A stretch of DNA of 64,000 bases from Liolophura sinensis (taxonomy: Eukaryota; Mollusca; Polyplacophora; Chitonida; Chitonidae): positions 35,902,191 through 35,966,190 of the forward strand of contig NC_088302.1 of the NCBI RefSeq assembly GCF_032854445.1, read 5' to 3'. The notes under the pieces were generated by a model. It saw only the letters and a program-made list of their open reading frames with translations. It was not told where the DNA came from and did not search any database. Of this stretch, positions 49,753 through 59,755 are shown piece by piece (within the stretch, counting starts at the first letter, position 1; the number at the start of each line of letters is the position of its first letter). The position numbers and the translations under genes were made by a program.

Positions 49753-50015
49753 GGTTTTGGCTCAGTTGGTTGGCGCGCTAGCGCAGCGTAATGACCCAGG
49801 GGTCTTTTTACCAATGCGATCGCTGTGAGTTTCAAGTCCAGCTCATGCTGGCTTCCTCTCCGGCCGTAAGTGGGAAGGTCTTCCAGCAATGTGCAGATGG
49901 TCGTATGTTTCCCCCAGGCTCTGCCAACTTTCCACCCACCATAATGGTGACCCCTGTCGTACAAGTGAAATATTCTTGAGTACAGTGTAAAACACCAATC
50001 AAATAAATACATAAA
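49753..50015 (+). mobile_element. SINE, full length, reference copy with target-site duplication
   Basis: The best complete copy. A tRNA A-box-like tggctcagttgg near 49757, the gcgcgctagcgcagcg arm, a B-box-like gagtttcaagtcc near 49828, the ccagctcatgctggcttcc core and an AATAAATA tail. Flanked by a 14-bp repeat with one mismatch (49739-49752 and 50016-50029). This copy fixes the element's orientation: tRNA head 5', A-rich tail 3'. Confidence 0.95.
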
Positions 50016-50029
50016 TCGATTGAGGTTTG

Positions 50030-51470
50030 AACCAATGACCGTTTTTACCTAAGCCTGCATTTCTAGCACTAGAAAAAAAAAAAACTTGTGTTGACATGAT
50101 TGTAGATTGCCTGGCCCCTGGATCACGATGCGATCTTAGATTCCAGTCAAAATTTCATTCATTAAACATGGCTTTTTCCTTTTACTTATTTTAGCTGAAA
50201 TTTGTTTTACAATAGCTTACCCAGAATTTATGTCTAGAAATTATGACATCGTTACATAAGAAATAACAATTTTATAGTACTTCGTGTTCCTGGGGCCAGC
50301 ACATCTTTAATAACATGTTACAGTAGTATTAGCTGGCATATAAGAAGTACTTACATAAGAGTGTAAGGACCCAAGCTAAGAAGTTTTTACATGTTTTGGA
50401 TTGTAACTAAGCTGTGCTGAGGTGCAGGATCAGCCTTTCATAGATTATCCTTCGAGATCAGTTTTGTTCCAACATATACTGTGGTCAATAAAGTGTGATT
50501 CAGAAAACCTAACAGTGGATTAATGAGTTCAGTATCTGACTCCTACTGGTTGGACCAAAGTTAGGATGGGAGTAATGTGAAATCCTGGATTGAACCACTG
50601 GATTTTACTGCTTTGAACCAAACTACAACCGCAATGGCTACAAAATAATGTGCAGTTGCACGAAATAGTTATTGGCTATAAGCACAGTTGCAAAAGCTAA
50701 TATGTTTACAAAGTATTAATGGATGCTCAGGGGTAACAGTCTTGCTAAGTCCAGGTTAAAGACAAACAATAGGAATGTTCCACCTGGCCACAGTTAAGTT
50801 TGATCCAAATAGCTGAAAGATCTTGGTCTTCAGGAGATATCTTGTTCTTCAGGAGATATCTTGTTTACAAGCCTGTCGCAAAATGTAACTGACCCCGATA
50901 ACCTTAAAAAAGGCCAAACAACTGAAAATGAGCAAGGTTTTTCCTGTAAGGCCAAAGTGTACATTTAATAAAAGTTTAGTAGGTCTAGATAGAAGTGGCA
51001 GGCTCAGCTACCTTGAAAAAATAGCTCAAGGAAAGTGCCTAAAGAGGTAAAGATATTATGTGCACAAAATAAGACTTATTTGACAACAATGATATTCACA
51101 AAAATGTCCAAGATCAATTTTCCAAATGCCCTGAGCGTACGTGTGCAATAACTTTGGTAAATCTGGCTACAAACGTAAACAAGAATGTGACTTTACAAAG
51201 TCTTCGGAAAAGAATTGGGGTTTTCAAGATGCATGTGGTACAAGTTTAATGCAATTGCTTCAAAATATACTGTGTAAAATGCCTGTTACATACTATAAAG
51301 TATACATGACCCTAAAGCACCTTGGAAAATCTGTTATGATCACTGAAAGGCAAAAAGTTCTTACTCATGCCAAAGTGTACTATGGTGTAAGTTTACTTGT
51401 AACTGGCTGAAGCATTCAGTGTGTTAAGGTAACAGTGACACAGATTATTGTAAAATGATGAAAGAATAGA
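50030..51470. other. Gene-poor stretch
   Basis: No exon I can support. A small tandem duplication of tcttcaggagatatcttgt lies near 50828-50866. Confidence 0.5.
50487..50492 (+). terminator. Candidate polyadenylation signal for AGK
   Basis: AATAAA followed by a GT-rich stretch (gtgtgattc), 1.24 kb after the AGK stop. An earlier AATAAA inside the SINE tail near 50002 is an alternative. Confidence 0.3.
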
Positions 51471-51477
51471 TTGATAT

Positions 51478-51620
51478 CGATTGGTATTTAACGCCTTCGT
51501 TAAAAATCTTTCTCTAATATGACGGCTGACAGAGCAAGAGAGGGATTCGAACACACGACCTCATTGCATCGTGAATGGTGAACCAGCGCCTTATATCTGG
51601 GTCAGTGAAGACCATCAAAG
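51478..51620 (-). repeat. tRNA-derived SINE, third type
   Basis: On the minus strand a tRNA-like head with B-box complement (ggattcgaacacacgac) leads to an aatacc-type tail. Boundaries are approximate. Confidence 0.55.
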
Positions 51621-51665
51621 CTAGAGGGACAATAAGTTTACTAGGATTGTCGAGTAATCACTCAC

Positions 51666-51793
51666 CTGTGATGTAATATTTTCCCAACAGAATCAAATTC
51701 GCAGAACTTCGCATCTCGGATGGCGCGAGCAATGGACACCTTCAGACCAAACATGCTGCCCGCCAAACGCCGTCTCCTTCGATTAAATGGCAT
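51666..51793 (-). CDS. Orphan first-exon-like ORF
   Basis: ATG at 51793, 42 codons (starting MPFNRRRRRLAGSMFGLKVS) and a strong donor gtgagt in phase 2. That phase would join INTU exon 2 in frame, so it could be an alternative INTU first exon that skips over AGK. I do not recognise the peptide, and the 47.6-kb exon fits INTU better. It may instead start another gene whose remaining exons I could not find. Confidence 0.35.
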
Positions 51794-54700
51794 TGTGTAT
51801 GGGGCGCACAGATCTTGACTTATACTAATTTGGATGCAAAAAGCAGCTATATCTAATATCGATACCCCAATGAATATAACAGTGCAAATGCCCTGTTATC
51901 AAAACAATAGGGTTGACCAAAGTCTGTTCATCGTACCACGAACACAACGATTGTGATCCTGGAACGTATCGCGTTCCAAGAAGACGTCGTTAAGGCTATC
52001 ACTGGTTTTACCTTTGGATGATGAACAGTTAATTTCAATTAAATATTCCCCGTTTTCTAAACAAGCGAAAATAACCTCCACATATGTCATCAACTCAATG
52101 TATGTACCAAGCATCCATGCGTTAGTTGAGCTAGATATGTGTTGGAAAGTTGCCTCCAAATATCGCGCCAGCTCATGCAAACGTCTGGGACAGGCCTACA
52201 TAGGCCGTGATGTATATATACCGCTGTTTGCTTATCGCTCTTCGGATAGCGGTTCACCTGTGGCGGTATTATAATTCGCTAAGATGGCTTCGGGTTGACG
52301 TACGTGGCGGGTATTATACCATACGCGGTCCCTGAAAGTTTGAAGCTGGCCATGGTTTATAACTGTGGATATCACCCATCTGCCCAACATATTTGCTGGG
52401 TTACAAAATCTTCAAACTTAAAATCCGCGCCATGTAATAATATCGTTTCCTTTGTCGCTGGCTTTTCGAGCGTCAGTTCCGATATTCCCTTTAAAGCCAT
52501 CTAATTCCAGAGCGTCTCCTCGCTTATCTTATATAGCTCTCTCAAGGAATTGTCTCTGAATTCTGTGAATTTAAAACGTTTCAAACTATATCCACTGGCA
52601 ATAAGCGCCTAAAAACAAAGATACATCCTTGCAGGTAATATCTATATAGAGGGAAAAAAATCGCACACCCCACCGGTCATGTGTTGTGCATATTCTGAAG
52701 TTGTGTTCGGTCGATGACGCCCCCCTGGGGATGGTATTGTACATAGGGTTTGTTCACATGGGCGTTTCTCGATCCTGTTGGCCCATTTATTACATCGCTC
52801 ACCATCGATATACGGTCTGTAAGCGTACGGGTCTTCGGAACAAATGCTGAAAATAGCAGTAATTGTAGTGTTATTGATTCATATTGTTAGGTTTTCCTTT
52901 GAAATTCTACTACAGTAAACAGTCATAGTGTGGCCAATGGAAACATGGATGTGCGCATTTATACGAGATATCCTTTTCCATTGTTAAAGACATGAGGGGA
53001 TGTTTGTGTGCAAAGAATATAATGTCCGTTACATGTGGTTTGGGATGACGTTGCGTACAGGCCTGTCTCCAACTACTTTGAAAATCTCTATGTTTCATGA
53101 CAATTTAGTCTTTGTATATCAGTCTGGATGGTAGCATGCCCCCGTAGGCTTATTTATACGGAAGGCATTAGTTCAAGATTGCATCATGCCAATATGAATG
53201 GAATCCAAGTATTCTATATACACATGCACGCATGCTGATCAGCACGATTGCACGTGTAATTTGCTCGAATTCATTGGCCTCTCAGACATGTCAGAAAATC
53301 ATATCTTGCATGAATTGATATCGATTTTAGAATAAATGGAAACTTTTGTTCTGTTTTCAAATCTGTCCCCTAAGTATATGCCTATCAATATATAGTATAT
53401 ACCTCAAACAGCATCAGCGAAGGTTATCGCTGTGCAATGCCAACTTCCTCAAGTTATTAAATAAGTGCTGTGCTCATTTATCAATGAATAAACTTAGTAA
53501 ATGATTATGGCTTTGGCTTAACGCCACTTCTGCAGTACATTGCGCCCATATCGTGGACAGAAAGAGTTAACCTTGAGACAGCAAGTAAATATATAGAAGG
53601 ACGCTTTTAAGACCGGCTGGAAAGCGCCAATCTCAGTTTAATTTTGTCAAAATGGGCATGCACACCTCTTCTACACAATTTTCTATGTAGGCCTATTGTT
53701 TATATGTTGTGTGCAATGGCAAAGCTACGTTTGAAGAAAGTTCATCTTGTATATGGTGTAAGATATTGTCATGATTACACGCATGTATCTCACGTATGCA
53801 GGTAGGCCAGTTATATTGCGATTGTTAGCTATGCTGCTTGCAAATTATTGTATGATTCAGTATGGACCTTAAATAGTTATAGGCTATTTTGTAACACATT
53901 TTTATTGTATATATGAAATTCTTTCAAAACAGAGAACGTCCGTTGTCTGAGTGATGCGAGAATGTTATTGTAGCAGATTGTTCTTTTAAATATAACATAC
54001 AAATTCTATTAATTCAGCAAAAAGAGTCTCTTATAACACAGTATTATGTTGTAATAACAGAACACATTCTAGTATCACTCAGACAAAAGCCTTTGAGTTA
54101 AAATTAAGATTCATTTTTTGAGTATACAGTAAAGGGATACTCAAACGCTCGGAGTGCAGGTGGAAGTCCGGTGTAGTATATACACTAGAAGTATATTATG
54201 GTCTCTTGAAGATATAGAACTTTAGTAGAGGATGAAGGGGTGCTTTGTGATTCTGTTAAAAAGATGCAAACACGTCAAGGACCCGTATATAACGCTGCAA
54301 CAGAATGTGGTTTGTGAGCTTTGCTATTTAGCGAAATATAGGCCTTTTTCAACGTATGTTCACTCAAAGTTATTGTCATCAGTTGAAAAAGTATATAAAT
54401 CCCGTCTCTATATAACACATATGGGTTTGGAACAACGTGGAAAAAATCGTCGGCGGTGTTAACCGCTTGAGGTGGGATTTCCCACACGAACCCTTTAAGG
54501 CTGTCAACGAGCTGAATTGTTTGTTTATGGCAGGCGGCTTTGGGAAACGGAAAACACCGAGATTACCGAACTTAAAATATTAAACGGCTCACGATCTTGG
54601 AGAAATGGTCAACGGCAATGTATCCTTACTTAGAGAACATCTTGTATTTGTATATTTTGTGACCGTGATAGTGGGAAAATTTAACCAGAAAATTTTATAA

Positions 54701-54888
54701 GCACCAATTTTATGCCCAGATATAAACTTTTTTATACTCAAGAAATTGTGTCGATCATCGCCTATGGGGGCTTATAATTCTGTATTAATTTACTGACCCT
54801 ATGGGTACATTGGTTATATAATTATGTTTCTGTGGGAATATATTAACATGTGACCTCATTCAATTATAAATATATATTTACATGTATT
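51794..54888. other. Gene-free stretch
   Basis: No coding exons or strong repeats that I can support. A faint SINE-like piece (ggcttaacgccacttctgcag) lies near 53514. Confidence 0.5.
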
Positions 54889-55024
54889 TGTTTATTTATT
54901 TGATGGGAATTTTACGCCATGCTCAAGAATATTTCACTTATACTATGGCGGCCAGCATTATATGGGGCAAAGCCGGGCAGAGACCAAGGGAAACCCACGA
55001 CCATCCGCGGGTTGCTGCCAGACA
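54889..55024 (-). mobile_element. SINE, truncated
   Basis: Main-family tail and core, ending at ttgctgccagac. Confidence 0.8.
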
Positions 55025-55143
55025 ATAAATATGTAAGATTACATCTTGTTTGAAAAGAGAATGGTTATGTCTTGTTGACTAGGCTATTATTCAGCTGGTG
55101 AACGGTTTTGTCTAGAGGTGGCTATACATAAGTATTAATCCCT

Positions 55144-55205
55144 TGTATATAAGTGAAATATTCTTAAGTACAGCGTAAAACACTCATCGAAATAAATAAA
55201 TAAAT
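55144..55205 (+). mobile_element. SINE tail fragment, opposite orientation
   Basis: gtgaaatattcttaagtac, followed by an agcgtaaaaca motif and an aataaataaataaat tail: only the last 60 bp of the family. Confidence 0.75.
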
Positions 55206-55521
55206 GAATTCCCTGCATTCTCCGTCAATATATTTAATTTAATGTCCGAGTGGTCATTTCAACGTATTAAAAGCTTCGTCAGGTTTAGTGATGGTTTCGT
55301 TGCTTGCACGCCATCGAGAGACAGTCAAGCACTCTGCTGATACCATCTGTCTTCTGCAAAATCTCTTCTATTTTAAGTGATAATAAAGAGTGTATAACAC
55401 AGAAGAAAAAAAATGTCATTTCTTTGGAATCCCGTGAATGTGTAATTCTTCTCTTCTTCAAATGTATCTCATTTTACCTAAAGATTTACGCTGATATAGA
55501 TAAATAAAAAGCTCCTTGTCT

Positions 55522-55548
55522 GCCACCCCCCCCCCCACCCCCTCCCCC
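55522..55548. repeat. Poly-C tract
   Basis: A C-rich run broken by single A or T bases, about 160 bp before the poly-G tract. Confidence 0.9.
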
Positions 55549-55704
55549 AAAAAATCCCAAATGGGATCTCAATCTGCATGGATATGAGATCATTGTTAAC
55601 CAAAACAGACACATGGACAATTTCTTAGTCATGAGATTTAATTCTCTTTGTTTCACATAAATTTTTCTTCTTAATTGTTAACACATAAATATACTGTTTT
55701 TTTT

Positions 55705-55728
55705 GGTGGGGGGGGGGGGGGGGGGGGT
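55705..55728. repeat. Poly-G tract
   Basis: About 20 consecutive G after an eight-T run. Confidence 0.95.
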
Positions 55729-56760
55729 AGTCGAATTCCATGCATGTGGATGTAGCACTTATGTTCGTCGATGCGTCCAAGACCATACATGTGAGATGGA
55801 AGGGCATGGCATCATTTGTGAAAAATGTTCCATGGGCTGGTTATAAGGCCGTTGATTCGCGTGAAGAGAGTCTCAAAATCCAAAAGTCAAGCAATACAGC
55901 CTTCTTAATAACTGTTTATCCTTTAACGAAGCCGTCTTTGACGTCAACCAATGTGTTTTCCGGAATAGCCTTGTCGTCAAAGCCATTCAGGTTTTCAACT
56001 AAGTTTGTACAGCAGATTTAAAGTTTAAAGTCAACAAAATTTCAGCTGGATGCTCGTTGACCAAGCAGCATAAAGGGTTCTTCCTGGATATATATTCCTT
56101 TACCAATCAGGTCGAATTATGTTTTAAACATGTTCTCATGTATGGCATATATCGGACGAGTATTAGAAATGAAGTGGTATGAATAAATGCGTAGGTTTTA
56201 ACGCCATATATGTAGGACTCTTTACATGCATGTATATAACACGGGAAAATAGTTCACACATAGGCCTACATAAACTGCGGCTATGCTTATATGGATGAGA
56301 AAAACCGAGCAGAGTCGTGAGGTAACCGTCGCCCTTTGCCTCTTGACTCAGAGCTTTAGCTAAACCGATGATTACTGGCTTCAAGCAGGCAATCCCGTTG
56401 ATCAAGTGCAAATTGGCTAGCTGGCGAGAAGTTTTATACGTATTTAAAAATCATACACCGCGATATTACCTTGCATTTTTCTATTCAAATTTACCTGCTC
56501 TTTTCTTTACGTTAAAGAGAAGTTTTATGCAGCTCAGTAAGTTTATGTTCACTGCCTCCTGGCGTAAAACGTGCAGATATTTTAAATATTACCCACATGG
56601 CGTTGGCCATAATCTTTTATTCATTCAAAAGTAACACCATTTACGTACAACACAAACCTCGAAAGACACGAGAAACTACAAGTAAAGTGTCAGACCGGTA
56701 CTATACGTAAAAGAGCAGTCCACGCTCAGATGCTCCCAAACATGTAGGCGCCTAGAGGGT

Positions 56761-57008
56761 ATAAATAATTTGATGATGCTGATCGCTATAGTCAGCTCCT
56801 GTGCTTCTGTTGCGGTCACGAGAGGCTTCAAATTATAATCAAACATGTGAATATAAATAATTTGATGATGCTGATCGCTATAGTCAGCTCCTGTGCTTCT
56901 GTGCTCAAACATGTGAATATAAATAATTTGATGATGCTGATCGCTATAGTCAGCTCCTGTGCTTCTGTTGCGGTCACGAGAGGCTTCAAATTATAATCAA
57001 ACATGTGA
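56761..57008. repeat. Tandem triplication, unit about 92 bp
   Basis: Units begin ataaataatttgatgatg at 56761, 56853 and 56919, with lengths of about 92, 66 and 90 bp. The middle unit lacks the tgcggtcacgagaggcttc segment. Units are otherwise almost identical, so the duplication is recent. Confidence 0.95.
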
Positions 57009-57149
57009 AGAGCATCCCATATCCTCCGACGAGGTCAAATGTGTTACGCCTAGGACATAATTCATGCCATAAAGCCTACTATTGGAGGAATTCGATTTTC
57101 AATCATAACAAATGATAAAATGCTTTATTTGTTTACATTTTATTTGAAT

Positions 57150-57455
57150 GTGTTTAATGTCTTATAAACCTAAGGATTTTCCTAACAACGGTCAGTGTTA
57201 TATGGGTTAGGAAACCGGTGTGCCAAACGTAGACCACTGACACTTGGTCAGTAACTGACATTCCCATCTGTGATGCTATCGATAATGCTGGAAGACAGTT
57301 GAGTGGCTTTCGACCAGCGTAACTGTTCCAAACCAGCGTTTATGAACAGTATGCCAACAGGAAAATAGACAGTTACTTAACCAGCCAGAACTGAACCCGT
57401 ACATGGTGTGTCTCACCAACTGTAGCGTCTTAATCATTCGGTCACGACTGCCTCC
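57150..57455 (-). repeat. tRNA-derived SINE, third type, diverged
   Basis: SINE-like tail (tttgaatgtgtttaatg) at the left and a tRNA-like head complement (gaactgaacccgtacatgg) near 57388. The gggttaggaaacc segment is recognisable. Confidence 0.5.
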
Positions 57456-57794
57456 ATGTAAACTATAGATAGAGTCTACAACGTTCTGCAGCATGTGAAA
57501 TTACATCGTACATATGTGAATTATATAAGCCTATTATTCCCAACGATCTGAAGTGTGAGAATTGATCAACGAGAATCAAGATTTCCTGGACGTTTCCTTC
57601 TAGAAATTCTCCCATCAAAATACACTGCAAGCTCTGTTCCTCTTATATTGAGCTTTAATTAAAACTTACTGACGTCAAACTGGCAAAACTAGTTAGAATT
57701 CATACAGACGGCATGTAGCAAAAATTAGTTGGTATCACCTTTTCTTCATCCTTATCAAACTTCCATACTGTCCTCATTACTGGCCACTGTTTAA

Positions 57795-57945
57795 TTATAT
57801 AATTATTTGATTGATTTTTATGCCGTACTGAAGAATATTTCACTTATACAATGGCAGTCAGCATTATGGTGGGAGGAAACCAGGCAGAGCCCAGGTAAAA
57901 CCCACGACCATCCGCAGGTTGCTGACAGACCTTCCCAGGTATGGC
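57795..57945 (-). mobile_element. SINE, 5'-truncated
   Basis: Main-family tail through ccttcccaggtatggc. Confidence 0.85.
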
Positions 57946-58079
57946 TGAGCTACTGTTTATCTCGCCCTGCGTAAATACGATGCCAAAAATCAACCTAATA
58001 ACCATTCACCAACTTAACAGTTTTATTTATTTATCTGATCGGTGTGCTAGGTCCTACAGTATTCAGATGGTTATGTTTA

Positions 58080-58216
58080 TTGGTAATAGATTTCCTCGCA
58101 CCATATCATTCAGTATGGCCTAAAACACTAAATAAATAAATAAATATTGTTAATAGATTTCCTTGCAACATATCATTCAGTACGACATAAAACACCATCC
58201 AAATAAATAAATATTC
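58080..58216 (+). repeat. Duplicated SINE-like tail
   Basis: Two tandem units share atagatttcct, catatcattcagta and a taaaacac(t/c)a...aaataaataaat ending (about 58084-58145 and 58149-58216). Confidence 0.75.
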
Positions 58217-58523
58217 GCAAGAGAAAAGCCATACCAGTACCTGATAAGTAACCCAAAAGCCTTGTCGCCGGCCAGGATAACCCATTGACATGAACTCGCA
58301 CTCACAGCGGTCAAATGCTTCAATCCCCAAAGAACAATGAACATGGTCATGTATATGAAATGGATTACAGGTACTTCAGTCTGGCATGTTTAAAGAATGA
58401 ATAAAAGCTTATGGCTAAATGTCAAGTCAGCAATAATTCATACAGTGGCCGCATGTATAAAGAAAGTTAGTATGTAATTTCTGTTATGATTGCACATCAG
58501 AATCTTCAAAATAAAATGCATGA

Positions 58524-58858
58524 ATGAATGAACAATTGTGGTTTTACGTCATACTTAACAATTTATCAGTCATGTGACAAAGAGGTGTCACTAGGTGTGT
58601 GTACACAGTGTGTTCTTGTGGCAGGGCGAGTCCATACCAACAATTTGTTGCCACTACTGAAGTATCATGCTGAAGACACTAGACCTGACACCCCACCTGA
58701 CAACCAGTGTTTCCCTGCTCTCTCACTGCGGAGCGCAAAGCAAGGCAGCAACAGGTACTATTTTGAAAGCCTTTGATATGACCTGACCTGGGTTTGATCC
58801 CAGAGTATCCCGATTTCCAAGCAGACACTCTAACCATTAGGCCATCAAAGCGGTCAAA
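58524..58858 (-). mobile_element. SINE, second family
   Basis: The tRNA-like head at the right reads on the plus strand as the complement ctctaaccattaggccatc, with B-box complement tgggtttgatcccag. The body includes ttgtggcagggcgagtcca, as in the 29.7-kb copy. The tail gttttacgtcatacttaaca is at the left. Confidence 0.75.
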
Positions 58859-59705
58859 TAAACTTACTACACTGATCGATATGTTTAGGTTTAATAAAAG
58901 ATCGACTCTAATCATCTGAATGCTCTTCTGCTGCCACTAGCATCAAATTTTGGATGTTTTTTCTTTTTCACATGGTCATTCACATAACAAGGGGCCTGAC
59001 TGTAAGATGAAATCGAAATTCTGTGGTCATCGCAGCTATTTATTTATTGGAAATTTGCACTTCTTCAACTACTGCATGTAATAATAATCACAAATATGCA
59101 ATGCTGAAGAATACACAAGCAATCTACCACGACATAAATCCTCAATATTAAGTCATCAAGCTAAAACTCTATTTTACAAGCATTAAAATTGCACAAAAAT
59201 ATGTTGTTTTTTTTCAGTTTTATGTCCCGTTTTCTTTTATGTTTGTAACACATCATTATAGGCGTTTTTTGTTAGGATGGAGATTTTGCTTGTCTCAATA
59301 ATAATAATATCATGTGTACTGTTGTAATACTTTACATTTTTCACATTCTACAGTCAACCCTAATATATATATTCCAACTGCATACACATGGGCTTTCCAT
59401 AAATTCTTGCTTCAAAGCTAAGATCACATCTAAGCTCTTCTATTCTAGTGCAAGAAGACTAGCAACACAGATTAACAAAGAATTATTTCACAGAGATACT
59501 GGAATGACATTTAAAATTTTAATGTTCTATACAATAGACACAAATGACACTTTACAATCTTGGGTACAATTAATATATGCAATGATAGAGAAACAAAAAA
59601 TGATCTCATGACTTCATGACAATATTACACAAGTGAAAACCAATAAGAAGTAATCACTAATTAAATACGCTGTGAAATGTGGAATATCTTCTCAATTGGA
59701 TTATA

Positions 59706-59755
59706 TCAGTACACATGCACCATCCCATAGAGAAATCTGGGCAAAATGTTAAGGG
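59706..59755 (-). CDS. EMC6: EMC6 terminal exon
   Basis: Encodes FLYGMVHVY and TGA, identical to the conserved EMC6 C-terminus. An acceptor-like tatgtgcag lies exactly where the exon should begin, but gives 20 nt before the Phe codon where 21 are expected. The upper boundary is therefore uncertain (59736 is the alternative). Confidence 0.8.

Noticed and set aside
55740-56021. 93-codon ORF after the poly-G tract
   Set aside because: No recognisable motif, splice context or second exon; it is consistent with a chance ORF.
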